Position numbers and translations under genes: made by a program. From positions 1-16,533 of the forward strand of contig NZIY01000002.1 in NCBI GenBank assembly GCA_002691795.1: a stretch of DNA of 16,533 bases, read 5' to 3'. This DNA is from SAR116 cluster bacterium. Lineage in GTDB: Bacteria; Pseudomonadota; Alphaproteobacteria; Puniceispirillales; Marisalimonadaceae. The notes beneath the pieces were generated by a model, which was not told the origin of the DNA, did no database searches, and saw nothing but the letters and a program-made list of their open reading frames with translations. This document shows, in pieces, positions 6,746 to 14,637 of this stretch; position 1 is the first letter of the stretch, and each line of letters opens with the position of its first letter.

Positions 6746-6883
6746 TTAAAAATTGTTAAATAAATAATTAACAGCTGATCCACCAAGTATAATCCAAAGT
6801 AAACCTTTTATTAAAAAAAATGTAAAAGCGCTGTAACCAATTATCTTAATTTTTTTTTTTGAATTAGACTGTTTGTCCACCAT
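6746..6883 (-). CDS. 45-residue single-pass membrane peptide overlapping the SDR gene end
   Basis: A short frame starts at ATG 6883 inside the 3' end of the short-chain dehydrogenase gene (overlap of 20 bases) and stops at 6746, directly next to the futA stop. The product has a basic head (MVDKQSNSKKKIK) and then one hydrophobic span containing FTFFLIKGLLWIILGGSAV. The positive-inside head and the F-F-L-x-K-G-L-x-W pattern resemble small membrane proteins I recall from alphaproteobacteria, but I cannot name a family. A GTG at 6880 is an alternative start. An 11-A run lies in the coding strand near codons 8-11 and could cause slippage. No clear ribosome site, so translation would depend on coupling to the upstream gene. 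Confidence 0.5.
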   Translation of the reverse strand: MVDKQSNSKKKIKIIGYSAFTFFLIKGLLWIILGGSAVNYLFNNF

Positions 6884-7595
6884 TGATTGCTATTTCTGTT
6901 CCATTGACATAAGAAAAAGACTCAGAGCACATTGAATATATAACAGAAGCGACTTCCTCAGGTTTACCAAATCTGCCCATTGGAATTTTTTTTATAAGAT
7001 GTTGAGAGTCTTTTGTTATCATACTAGTTTCAATTTCACCTGGAGCGATAGCATTAACTCGGATGTTGTATTTACTTAGATCTGACGCCATTTCTCTTGT
7101 GAGTGATTTCAAAGCTGCTTTTGATGTTGCATATGCTGGTCCGGCAAATTCATGAACCATATCGCTAGCTATTGAAGTTATATTAATTATAACTCCATTA
7201 GCTGATTGTAAATTTTCTATCAAGTTTTTGGATAAAATTATTGGTGCAAAAAAATTCACATTAAAAACTTTTTGCCAAAGATCAACATTTGTTTCGCTGA
7301 AATCAAGTCTCTTATTATCACTACTTTTTGGAGATACAGCTGCATTATTTATTAACGCTTTGACTGGTCTTCCATCTAATAATTTTTTTAATTCTTGAAT
7401 TTTACTATTCAAGTCATGAAGGTTTTCTAGGTCAATTTGAATATGATCTCTCTTACTTTTTTCCCAAGGACATTGAGGTGCAACCTCTGATCTTGAACAC
7501 GTAATAACTCTCCAGCCATTTTCCCAAAATCTCTTTGATGTAGCGTGTCCTATTCCTCGACTACCACCTGTTAATATAATAATATTTTCTTTCAT
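6864..7595 (-). CDS. Short-chain dehydrogenase/reductase, Fur-controlled
   Basis: A 243-residue classical SDR. It has the cofactor motif TGGSRGIG at residues 9-16, NNAAVS for the structural asparagine motif, the catalytic serine in ITSIAS, YATSK with catalytic tyrosine and lysine, and the post-active-site block IRVNAIAPGEIETSM. The C-terminal NGTEIAINGGQ is typical of FabG-like members. It is a cytoplasmic NAD(P)(H)-dependent oxidoreductase of unknown substrate; an arginine in TCSRSE after the second strand favours NADPH. The unusual point is a perfect Fur box 12 bases upstream of the ATG, which is strong evidence for iron-regulated expression. Siderophore-type dehydrogenases such as EntA belong to this superfamily, but no other siderophore gene is nearby. 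AAGAGAA serves as ribosome site. Confidence 0.88.
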   Translation of the reverse strand: MKENIIILTGGSRGIGHATSKRFWENGWRVITCSRSEVAPQCPWEKSKRDHIQIDLENLHDLNSKIQELKKLLDGRPVKALINNAAVSPKSSDNKRLDFSETNVDLWQKVFNVNFFAPIILSKNLIENLQSANGVIINITSIASDMVHEFAGPAYATSKAALKSLTREMASDLSKYNIRVNAIAPGEIETSMITKDSQHLIKKIPMGRFGKPEEVASVIYSMCSESFSYVNGTEIAINGGQTV

Positions 7596-7606
7596 ATTTT
7601 TCTCTT

Positions 7607-7625
7607 GATAATGATAATCATTATC
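7607..7625. promoter_or_regulatory. Perfect Fur box upstream of the SDR gene
   Basis: GATAATGATAATCATTATC matches the classical consensus at all 19 positions and is a near-complete palindrome. It lies in the 62-base gap between fur and the SDR gene, 12 bases before the SDR start. On the minus strand TGTGATAAT (extended -10 like) overlaps its edge, so repression by promoter occlusion is expected. Confidence 0.92.
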
Positions 7626-7657
7626 ACATATTTTTAAAGGAATTTAAAGTATAAAAT

Positions 7658-8062
7658 TTATTTTTTAATTTTCTTTCCAAAAAGCTCTAATCTATGATCA
7701 ACTAATTCGTATCCCATCTTTAATGCAACTTGCCTTTTCATTTCTTCAAGTTCTTCATTTTGAAATTCAAATATTTCTCCAGTTTCAACATCAACAAGAT
7801 GTTCATGATGTTCGCCAGCTTCTTCATATCTTGCTCTACCATCACCTATATCTAATCTTTCAATAATTCCTGCTTCTTCAAAAAGTTTAATTGTCCTATA
7901 AACTGTTGCTATCGAAATAGTCTTGTCTTTCACAACTGCCCTACGATACATTTCTTCTACATCTGGATGATCTTCTGCGTCTTCTATTACCTCAAGAATA
8001 ACTTTTCTTGGTAAGGTCATTCGTAAACCTACTTTTAGACATTTGTCATATAATTTGGCCAT
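7658..8062 (-). CDS. fur: Ferric uptake regulator Fur
   Basis: A 134-residue metal-dependent repressor. The N-terminal winged helix includes LRMTLPRKVILEVIEDAEDHPDVEE in two parts and the recognition region ISIATVYRTIKLFEEAGII (residues 49-67). The dimerisation/metal half has EHHEHLVD (H85, H86, H88) and ends GYELVDHRLELFGK. The C-x2-C pairs of E. coli Fur are absent: only C8 occurs, and the normal position reads HLVDVETGEIFEF. This is typical of alphaproteobacterial Fur/Mur proteins. Where Mur controls manganese, its operators differ; the classical GATAAT-type boxes beside four iron genes here favour a true iron sensor. It lies between the SDR gene and fbpB, 52 bases after the latter. A TATAAT at 8091-8086 may give it its own promoter. 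No Fur box precedes it, so autoregulation is not apparent. Confidence 0.94.
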   Translation of the reverse strand: MAKLYDKCLKVGLRMTLPRKVILEVIEDAEDHPDVEEMYRRAVVKDKTISIATVYRTIKLFEEAGIIERLDIGDGRARYEEAGEHHEHLVDVETGEIFEFQNEELEEMKRQVALKMGYELVDHRLELFGKKIKK

Positions 8063-8085
8063 AAAAAATTCTTTTTTAAAATAAT

Positions 8086-8091
8086 ATTATA
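8086..8091 (-). promoter_or_regulatory. Candidate -10 of a fur promoter
   Basis: TATAAT reads on the minus strand 24 bases before the fur ATG, in the gap after fbpB. TTGTGA upstream is too close for a normal -35. Independent transcription of fur is possible but the AT-rich background makes this weak. Confidence 0.25.
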
Positions 8092-8114
8092 ATTTTTTTT
8101 ATCACAAGCAATAT

Positions 8115-9737
8115 TTATTTATATAAAAATTTTTCAGGTTTAAGTATTAAGTTTAATAATATAATTGGCATAATTCCAACAAACACTATTAAAAGAGATG
8201 ATAAGGCAGACTGTTCAAACATTTCATCTTTTGCAAATTGATAACTATAAGTTGCCAAAGTCTCAAAATTAAATGGTCTCAAAATCAAGGTTATTGGTAA
8301 TTCTTTTACAATATCAACAAAAGATAATAAGGCTCCAATTAATATTGATGGTTTAATTAATGGTAATATAATTTTGTACGTTGTTTTTTCAAACGAAGTA
8401 TTTAATGTCAGGCTAGCTTCTACAATATTTTTTGGGACCCTTAAAATACCTGAATTTATTGAATTGAAACCTATCGCATTAAACCTTGCAATATAAGCAA
8501 CGATTAAAGAAAATATACTACCCACAAGCAAGAAATTTTCTAATACAGGAATATTTTGCAAGTAACTAAAAAAATATGTAGTTCCCAGTGCTAAAATAAC
8601 TCCTGGGAACGCATAACCACTTCCAGCAATAATTGCCAATAGTTTCAGGTAGTTGTTATTATTTTTATAATTAATTGTAAGTGATAACAAAATTCCAAAA
8701 AATATAATCAAAAAGGAACTAATCCCACCTATAAATATAGTATTCAAAAATATATCAAGTATAATTTCAAAATTATGATTATTAAAACTTGATACACTTT
8801 GATTTACTAAAATTATAACAGGTAAAACAAAGCCTATTGTTATTGGAATCATACACAGAAAAATAGGTAAAAAACTATTCTTTAAAGATAGTTTGATTTT
8901 AAAATTAGATAGACCTTTAATATTTAAATCATCGTATCTTTTTTTATTTCTTGAAATTAGCTCTATTGTTAGCAAAATGATAATAAAAGTAAAACAAATA
9001 ACAGCTAGTTGTGTCGCTGAATTAAAATCATTCATGCCAAGCCAGAGATTGAAAATACCTAATGTTATTGTTTCAATTGCAAAAAACTCAACAGTACCAA
9101 AATCTGAAATTGTTTCCATAAGAACAAGAGAAACCCCCCCTATTATAGCAGGTCTTGCAATTGGAAGAGCAACATTAAAAAAAATAGAATTTCCTCTTAA
9201 TTGAGCTAGCTCATATAAACTTACTGGAGTTGAAATAAAAGAAACTTTAGATAAAAAATACACATACGGATAAAGTACAAATGACATTACGATAATGGTA
9301 CCTTCCATTGATCTAACATTTGGAAAGTAATAGCTAGATTTGTTGTCTAACAAAAAAATATCTCTTATTAAAGATTGAAGAGGTCCACTAAAATCTAAAA
9401 AATCAGTGTAACAGTAAGCAACTATATATGCTGGGATTGCTACTGGAAGTAATAGTGCCCATTCCAAAATGTTTGATAAGAAAAAATCGTATCTTGCTAT
9501 TATCCACGCTGTTGTTAGTCCTAACACTAGAGAACAAAAACCAACACCAAATAATAAAATAATAGTATTAATTACATATAAACTTAATTTTGTTGAAAAA
9601 AGGTGATTCCAATTGTAAAAATTAAAATTAAATGAGTTAAATAAAATAAAAGATATAGGACTTAAAATTATTAAAATGACCATTAAGGAAAAAAAAACCC
9701 AAAGATTTTGAGTGATATTTTTATTAAGACTTTTCAA
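8115..9737 (-). CDS. fbpB: Ferric-iron ABC transporter permease, fused two-domain FbpB/SfuB type
   Basis: A 540-residue inner-membrane protein with about 12 hydrophobic segments in two homologous halves. Each carries the cytoplasmic EAA-type loop that docks the ATPase: YELAQLRGNSIFFNVALP in the first half and EASLTLNTSFEKTTYKIILP in the second. The fused architecture is that of Fe3+ permeases (FbpB, SfuB, FutB), partners of FutA-type binding proteins. The start codon is TTG at 9737; AGAAGG six bases ahead supports it and no ATG fits as well. The binding-protein gene is about 1.4 kb away on the other strand and the ATPase is not in the window, so the transporter genes are scattered. I see no convincing Fur box in the 83-base upstream gap. 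Confidence 0.92.
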   Translation of the reverse strand: MKSLNKNITQNLWVFFSLMVILIILSPISFILFNSFNFNFYNWNHLFSTKLSLYVINTIILLFGVGFCSLVLGLTTAWIIARYDFFLSNILEWALLLPVAIPAYIVAYCYTDFLDFSGPLQSLIRDIFLLDNKSSYYFPNVRSMEGTIIVMSFVLYPYVYFLSKVSFISTPVSLYELAQLRGNSIFFNVALPIARPAIIGGVSLVLMETISDFGTVEFFAIETITLGIFNLWLGMNDFNSATQLAVICFTFIIILLTIELISRNKKRYDDLNIKGLSNFKIKLSLKNSFLPIFLCMIPITIGFVLPVIILVNQSVSSFNNHNFEIILDIFLNTIFIGGISSFLIIFFGILLSLTINYKNNNNYLKLLAIIAGSGYAFPGVILALGTTYFFSYLQNIPVLENFLLVGSIFSLIVAYIARFNAIGFNSINSGILRVPKNIVEASLTLNTSFEKTTYKIILPLIKPSILIGALLSFVDIVKELPITLILRPFNFETLATYSYQFAKDEMFEQSALSSLLIVFVGIMPIILLNLILKPEKFLYK

Positions 9738-9820
9738 GTTATACCTTCTATGTTCTTATAACAAATAATTGCGCAAAATTATAAAAAAATTTAAATTTTA
9801 TAAAATTAATTTGGTAGCTT

Positions 9821-11032
9821 ATGGATACTTATGTTTCTCATTTAGAATGTTCTCTTACAGGTGAAAAGTATAATAAAAATGAAATTCACAATCTTTCTAA
9901 AGTTGGTAAGCCACTTTTAGTTGTTTATAATCTTGATAAGATTAAAAAAATAATATCTAAAGAAGAACTTCATAAAATAAATTATAATGGTTTTTGGAAA
10001 TATAGTTTTCTACTTCCAGTAGATAGAGATTTTAGAATTTCTTTAAATGAAATTTTAACTCCATTAGTAAATCTTGAAAATGTAAAAAAAAGTATTAATT
10101 CTTCAGGTGATATATTTGTAAAAGATGAGAGTTATTTACCAACCTCTTCTTTTAAAGCAAGAGGTTTATGTTTAGCTGTATCCATGGCAAAGCAACTTGG
10201 TATTAAACATATGGCAATACCGACAAATGGAAATGCTGGTGCTGCATTAGCTGCATATTGTGCAAGGGCAAATATTAAATGTACTGTATTTTGTCCTGAG
10301 GATACTCCAGAAATAAATATTAGAGAAATTAACGCTCTGGGAGCAGAGACTTATCTTGTTAATGGTTTTATTAATGACTGTGGGAAAATTGTATTTGATG
10401 GAAAGGAAGAAACAGGTTGGTTTGATGTATCAACTTTAAAAGAGCCTTATAGAATAGAAGGAAAAAAAACTATGGGGCTTGAGCTGGCGGAACAATTTAA
10501 TTGGGAGTTACCTGATGTGATTTTTTATCCAACTGGCGGAGGAACTGGTTTGATAGGTATGTGGAAAGCATTTAATGAATTAGAGGAACTTGGATGGATC
10601 TCAAGAAAACCAAGAATGGTTGCCGTTCAATCAGATGGATGTGCACCAATTTATAAGGCATGGAAAGAAAATAAAGAATTTGCAGATCTTTGGGAAGATC
10701 CAAAAACAGTAGCTTCTGGAATTAGAGTTCCAATAGCAGTAGGTGATTTTTTAATTATTAGAGCTTTAAATGAAAGTAATGGATTTTCAATCACTGTATC
10801 TGATGATGAAATTCTAAACGACCGAGATTTTATATCTAAACAAGATGGACTTTTAATGTGTCCTGAGGGTGCTGCTACTTTTTCAGCTCTTAAAAAAGCA
10901 ATAAAACAAGGACTAGTTTCTAATAATGAAAAAGTTGTTTTGTTTAATTGTGCGTCTGGTCTAAAATATCCACTGTCAGATGTAAAGTCTTACATTGATA
11001 AAAATAAAAAAGTTGATTATTCAAAATTTTAA
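9821..11032 (+). CDS. Threonine synthase-like PLP enzyme
   Basis: A 403-residue fold-type II PLP enzyme. The N-terminal HLECSLTGEKY resembles the short leader of class II threonine synthases. The PLP lysine is K112 in TSSFKARG; NGNAGAALAAY (about 133-143) and the glycine loop PTGGGTGLIG hold the cofactor and its phosphate. Threonine synthase (ThrC) converts O-phosphohomoserine to threonine. Relatives with the same motifs include threonine dehydratases and diaminopropionate-type lyases, so the substrate is probable, not certain. Here it stands alone with no hom or thrB neighbour. It is divergent from fbpB and ends 4 bases from the convergent GFA gene. The ribosome site is weak (GGTAGC). Confidence 0.8.
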   Translation: MDTYVSHLECSLTGEKYNKNEIHNLSKVGKPLLVVYNLDKIKKIISKEELHKINYNGFWKYSFLLPVDRDFRISLNEILTPLVNLENVKKSINSSGDIFVKDESYLPTSSFKARGLCLAVSMAKQLGIKHMAIPTNGNAGAALAAYCARANIKCTVFCPEDTPEINIREINALGAETYLVNGFINDCGKIVFDGKEETGWFDVSTLKEPYRIEGKKTMGLELAEQFNWELPDVIFYPTGGGTGLIGMWKAFNELEELGWISRKPRMVAVQSDGCAPIYKAWKENKEFADLWEDPKTVASGIRVPIAVGDFLIIRALNESNGFSITVSDDEILNDRDFISKQDGLLMCPEGAATFSALKKAIKQGLVSNNEKVVLFNCASGLKYPLSDVKSYIDKNKKVDYSKF

Positions 11033-11036
11033 AATT

Positions 11037-11438
11037 TTATTTTTTCTGTAATGAAGCTTCGCCTTGCTTTTGATCTTCAAGTGTGAACTCTTGTCCATTT
11101 GTAAAATCAGAAACATTTTGAATCCAAGACATATCAAATCCATCTAAACAACCAACATTAACACCAAAAGCATTAGGGTTTGTTCTTCTTTTATTGTGTG
11201 TATTTATACCACAAATTTTACAAAAAAAATGTTTAGCAACTTTTGTGTTCCATTGATAAATATTCAAATAATCTTCTCCACTGTCTAAATTAAATTCATC
11301 TTTATTGACAGTTGTCATTACATAACCTTTTCTTCGACAATGAGAGCAATTACATCTTCTAAGTTCTTTTAATTCACAATTAATAGAAAACTTTACTTTC
11401 CCACAATGACATTGACCTTTAATTTTATTTTTAGTCAC
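11037..11438 (-). CDS. GFA/DUF636-family zinc protein (glutathione-dependent formaldehyde-activating-like)
   Basis: A 133-residue protein with the zinc-binding cysteines of the GFA (Mss4-like) fold: GQCHCGKVKF (C10, C12), then RRCNCSHCRRKG, then FFCKICGINTH. The founding member speeds formation of S-hydroxymethylglutathione, but most family proteins are uncharacterised and may act on other carbonyl compounds. The start codon is GTG at 11438, preceded by GAGGAA at good spacing. It is last in the AbrB-aldolase-GFA operon, 14 bases after the aldolase stop, and meets the threonine synthase-like gene end to end. Its position next to an aldolase could suggest detoxifying an aldehyde product (inference). 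Confidence 0.87.
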   Translation of the reverse strand: MTKNKIKGQCHCGKVKFSINCELKELRRCNCSHCRRKGYVMTTVNKDEFNLDSGEDYLNIYQWNTKVAKHFFCKICGINTHNKRRTNPNAFGVNVGCLDGFDMSWIQNVSDFTNGQEFTLEDQKQGEASLQKK

Positions 11439-11452
11439 AAAAATTTCCTCAA

Positions 11453-12364
11453 CTAATATGAATAACCAAATTCATTATTTAAGGTATTAGCAAGTTCTAA
11501 TACTTTATCATCATTGATAGATTTCAGCGGCGGTCTAACATTTGACCACTCACTAATTTTTGTTTTTTTAGCTAAGAGACCTTTTTGTGCAGGTATAGGT
11601 GCATAATCTTGAAACAAGAGTCTTACTTTTGTGACTTTTTTATGTAAATCTTCAGCTTTTTCCCATTCATTATCATGACAAAAATTTATAACTTTAGATA
11701 TATCACCACCATTTAAATTTGCAGTAGCTGAAATACAGCCTGGAGCTCCAAGCTTTATTGCTTCAATTACTGGTAACTCTGCGCCTGGATAAACAACTAG
11801 GTCATCTATTCCTAATAGAGATTTTGTATTTTCCCAATTACCTGAACTATCTTTAATGCCGACAACAATATCAGGATATGATTTTTTTAGTTTTGATACT
11901 AAATCAATTGAAAGTCCAACCCCAGAAACTTGAGGTATATGGTATAAATAAATCTTAAGTTTGCTGTGATTAATTTCTTCTATTAATTTTTCAAAATATT
12001 CAAATAAACCTTCATCACTCATGCCCTTGAAATAAAAAGGTGGTAAAGTCATAACGCCATGGCATCCTAAATCTAGAGCATGTTTACTAATCATTACAGT
12101 ATCTGGAAAATTGCATAAACCTGTCCCTGGAATTAGTTGATCAGCTTTAACACCACTATTTAATAATCCTTCTAAAGCTTTCATTCTTTCATTATTACTT
12201 AATGATAAGGCTTCTCCAGTCGTCCCAAAAGGGGCTAATCCAGAGCAACCGTTTTCAAGTAAATCGTGAGCCAAATCGTTATACATCTGTTGATTGAATT
12301 TTAGTTCATCGTCGAATGGTGATAGAATTGGTGCAATTAATCCTTTTATCAAACAAGCCTCCAT
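11453..12364 (-). CDS. DapA-superfamily lyase/aldolase (dihydrodipicolinate synthase-like)
   Basis: A 303-residue class I aldolase-fold protein. FGTTGEALSL (T48, T49) begins the active site, Y141 in LYHIPQVSG is the catalytic tyrosine, and K171 in VGIKDSSG forms the Schiff base with a pyruvate-like substrate. The arginine that holds aspartate semialdehyde in true dihydrodipicolinate synthase (YNVPSRTG) is replaced by valine (YHIPQVSG). A catabolic member acting on a keto-sugar acid, hydroxyproline-derived pyrroline or sialic-type compound is therefore more likely than DapA of lysine synthesis. It starts 3 bases after the AbrB-type gene. The ATG at 12364 is assumed; a TTG four codons in follows GGAGG at ideal spacing and may be the real start. 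Confidence 0.87.
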   Translation of the reverse strand: MEACLIKGLIAPILSPFDDELKFNQQMYNDLAHDLLENGCSGLAPFGTTGEALSLSNNERMKALEGLLNSGVKADQLIPGTGLCNFPDTVMISKHALDLGCHGVMTLPPFYFKGMSDEGLFEYFEKLIEEINHSKLKIYLYHIPQVSGVGLSIDLVSKLKKSYPDIVVGIKDSSGNWENTKSLLGIDDLVVYPGAELPVIEAIKLGAPGCISATANLNGGDISKVINFCHDNEWEKAEDLHKKVTKVRLLFQDYAPIPAQKGLLAKKTKISEWSNVRPPLKSINDDKVLELANTLNNEFGYSY

Positions 12365-12367
12365 AAA

Positions 12368-13426
12368 TTATTTTCTTTGTTTTACCATTAATTTAAATTT
12401 TGGATACAAAAATTTTTGTGCCAGTCCTAAAATTATAACTACAACTGATAACCTAAATAAATGATGAGTTATTACAAATGCTGGCTCAATATTTAATAAA
12501 AAAGATAGTAAACCCATTTCATTTACACCACCAGGAGCAAATGCAAGAAAAATTGAAGCTGGAGTTATTTCTGAAATTAATTTTACAATCAAAATGAAAG
12601 GTAATAATGATATAATTAAAGTTATAACAACTGAAACTGAATGACCAATATATTTTCCAGCAATTTTCCAACTTAATCCGTTGAAATTGCTACCAAAGAA
12701 ACTTCCAGATACTAACTGTGAAAAAATTACCACTGTTATAGACATTTCAATTTTGTAGATTTCAAAAATGCTTATAATTGCACTTAACAACAGTGGTCCA
12801 AATAATCTAGGGCCAGGCAATTTTATAATCTTACCAATAAAAATACCTAAATATACAATCACAAATAAAATGATTAAATTAATCAGATCTAGATCCATTA
12901 TTGGCCAAATAGCTTCTCTTTTAAATGACCCTGGAAACGATATCAAAATTAATGATGGAATTGTAAATACTGTTAAGAAAATTCTAATCATATGTATTAT
13001 TCCGACTTGTTTAGAATCTGCACCACATTCTTCAGCACCCAAAACCATTTCAAGAAGTCCACCAGGTGAAGCAATAAAAAATGCTTCTGGTTTTTCAATT
13101 TTTCTAATTTTATGAAGTACTAGGAATGTTAAAGAAAATGCAAAAGGTATATATAGAGCTAACAATAATAGTGTGAAAAACCATGTTTCTACATTATCAA
13201 GAATTGATGAATCAAAAGATCCTCCTAACCAAACTCCAAGTACACCAATGAATGGATTTCTAAACTTTGGTGGTATTAAAACGTTGACTTTAAATAAAGC
13301 AAAGATTGCTACTAAAAACGCAGGACCTAAAACCCATGGTAAAGGAAGTAATAAATAGTTAAATATACATCCGCCAATAAAGCCAATAAGTAGTGTATGT
13401 AATATATATTTTATTGATGTTAATAT
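12368..13426 (-). CDS. AbrB-family membrane protein with non-standard start
   Basis: A polytopic membrane protein with the internal duplication of the AbrB (former ammonia monooxygenase/AbrB duplication) family. Repeat one has LPLPWVLGPAFLVAI and SPGGLLEMVLGAEECGAD; repeat two has KLPGPRLFGPLLLSAI and APGGVNEMGLL. Family proteins are about 350 residues and are putative transporters or regulators. The frame contains no ATG, GTG or TTG between an amber stop at 13438-13436 and a TTG at 13165, yet the intervening 87 codons clearly encode the conserved first repeat. I place the start provisionally at ATA 13426, about seven bases after AGAG, giving 352 residues. Starting at TTG 13165 would delete two membrane spans. 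Sequence error, amber read-through or a rare start are all possible. It heads the operon with the aldolase and GFA genes. Confidence 0.72.
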   Translation of the reverse strand: MLTSIKYILHTLLIGFIGGCIFNYLLLPLPWVLGPAFLVAIFALFKVNVLIPPKFRNPFIGVLGVWLGGSFDSSILDNVETWFFTLLLLALYIPFAFSLTFLVLHKIRKIEKPEAFFIASPGGLLEMVLGAEECGADSKQVGIIHMIRIFLTVFTIPSLILISFPGSFKREAIWPIMDLDLINLIILFVIVYLGIFIGKIIKLPGPRLFGPLLLSAIISIFEIYKIEMSITVVIFSQLVSGSFFGSNFNGLSWKIAGKYIGHSVSVVITLIISLLPFILIVKLISEITPASIFLAFAPGGVNEMGLLSFLLNIEPAFVITHHLFRLSVVVIILGLAQKFLYPKFKLMVKQRK

Positions 13427-13503
13427 TTTATTTCTCTAAGTTATTAACGGAAAGTTATTTAGTAACATAATTAAAAAAAAAATAAATGGAAAGAATACGT
13501 TAA

Positions 13504-14613
13504 ATGGATAATCAATTTAGAGTAAATGTTAGGGTTGCTGAAATATTAATATCTGAGATTTTTGAAAAAAAAGGTTGTATTAAAGAAGAAGCAAATCTTA
13601 TTTCTAAAAGATTATGCCTTTCAAACCTTAAAGGCCATGATAGTCACGGAATTGTAAGAGTTCCTCGATATTGTGATTGGGTAGATCAAGGCAAAGTTTT
13701 TCCTAATAAACAACATTCTTTAATTTTAGATTCTGGAGCTCTTGCTTTGATAGACGCTAATCAGGGTTTTGGTCAAATTATGGGTGAAAAATCTGTTCAA
13801 GAGGGTACTAATAGAGCAAAAACTCACGGAATTGCTCTTATTGGATTGAAAAACTCAGGTCATCTTGGCAGAATTGGCGATTGGTCAGAATTAGCTGCTG
13901 ACAAAAATTGTGTTTCTTTACATTTTGTTAATGTAAGAGGTAGTTTGTTAGTAGCTCCTTATGGCGGTTCAGATAGACGAGGAAGCACATCTCCACTATC
14001 AATTGGAATTCCTGTAAAAGGAAAAGAACATGTAATTTTAGATATGGCAACATCTACTGTCGCTGAGGGCAAAGCTTTAGTTGCTCAAAAAGGCGGTAAA
14101 AAATTACCTATGAGTGCTTTAATCGACAACTTAGGAAATCTTACAAATAATACAGAAGCTTTATACGGCAAAATTGGACCAGATGATGTTCCAAATCCAG
14201 ATAAAGGAGATGGTGCAATAACAGCATTTGGAATGCATAAGGGTTCAGGTATTAATTTTATGATGGAGATTTTAGGTGGGGCACTCACAAGTAATGATAC
14301 GTGCGCAATAGATCATAAAAATATTAGACCATTTGCAAACGGTATGCTTTCTATTTACATAGATGTTGAAAAGTTTGTTGATGTAGATTATTTCTCAAAA
14401 GAAGTTCAAGACTATTCTAATTTCGTAAGATCTTCACCTCCTGCAGAAGGTTTTGAAAAAGTTATGATTCCTGGTGATAACGAAAAAAATATCTATAATG
14501 ATAGAATGCAAAATGGAATTCCTATTGCTCAAGAAGCATGGAATTTAATTACGTTAAGAGCAAAAAGTTTAGGTGTTCACGATTTAAATAGATTTCAAAA
14601 TGCTATTTTATAA
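13504..14613 (+). CDS. Ldh2-family NAD(P)-dependent oxidoreductase (malate/L-lactate/ureidoglycolate dehydrogenase family)
   Basis: A 369-residue enzyme of the Ldh2/MDH type 2 family, distinct from the Rossmann lactate dehydrogenases. Visible signatures are GHDSHGIVRVPRY (H45, D46, H48), the LKNSGHLGRIGDW block with the catalytic histidine, PYGGSDRRGSTSPLSIGIP, ILDMATSTVAEGK, and GSGINFMMEILGGAL for dinucleotide and dimer contacts. Characterised members reduce 2-oxoacids (malate, sulfolactate, 2,3-diketogulonate, ureidoglycolate) or cyclic imines (pyrroline/piperideine-2-carboxylate). The substrate cannot be read here. The gene is divergent from the AbrB-aldolase operon and is followed 134 bases on by a polar amino-acid transporter, which would suit an amino- or imino-acid pathway. 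GGAAAG lies about ten bases before the ATG. Confidence 0.88.
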   Translation: MDNQFRVNVRVAEILISEIFEKKGCIKEEANLISKRLCLSNLKGHDSHGIVRVPRYCDWVDQGKVFPNKQHSLILDSGALALIDANQGFGQIMGEKSVQEGTNRAKTHGIALIGLKNSGHLGRIGDWSELAADKNCVSLHFVNVRGSLLVAPYGGSDRRGSTSPLSIGIPVKGKEHVILDMATSTVAEGKALVAQKGGKKLPMSALIDNLGNLTNNTEALYGKIGPDDVPNPDKGDGAITAFGMHKGSGINFMMEILGGALTSNDTCAIDHKNIRPFANGMLSIYIDVEKFVDVDYFSKEVQDYSNFVRSSPPAEGFEKVMIPGDNEKNIYNDRMQNGIPIAQEAWNLITLRAKSLGVHDLNRFQNAIL

Positions 14614-14637
14614 ATTGTTAATTCAAAGCAAACTCTA

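Noticed and set aside
8893..9204. Plus-strand open frame inside fbpB
   Set aside because: Antisense to the strongly supported permease gene; no ribosome site and composition of a shadow frame.
9738..9820. Possible Fur box or riboswitch between fbpB and the threonine synthase-like gene
   Set aside because: I find only AT-rich sequence here; nothing matches the Fur consensus well and 83 bases are too few for a known riboswitch plus promoters.
11020..11050. AAAATTTTAAAATTTT-like repeat at the convergent gene ends as a terminator
   Set aside because: It consists only of A and T with no GC-containing stem; such runs are expected by chance in this composition.
12768..13358. Two plus-strand open frames (12768-13115 and 13173-13358) antisense to the AbrB-type gene
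   Set aside because: The minus strand carries conserved AbrB repeats through both stretches, including the part upstream of TTG 13165.
14085..14288. Minus-strand open frame inside the Ldh2-family gene
   Set aside because: Shadow frame opposite conserved Ldh2 sequence.
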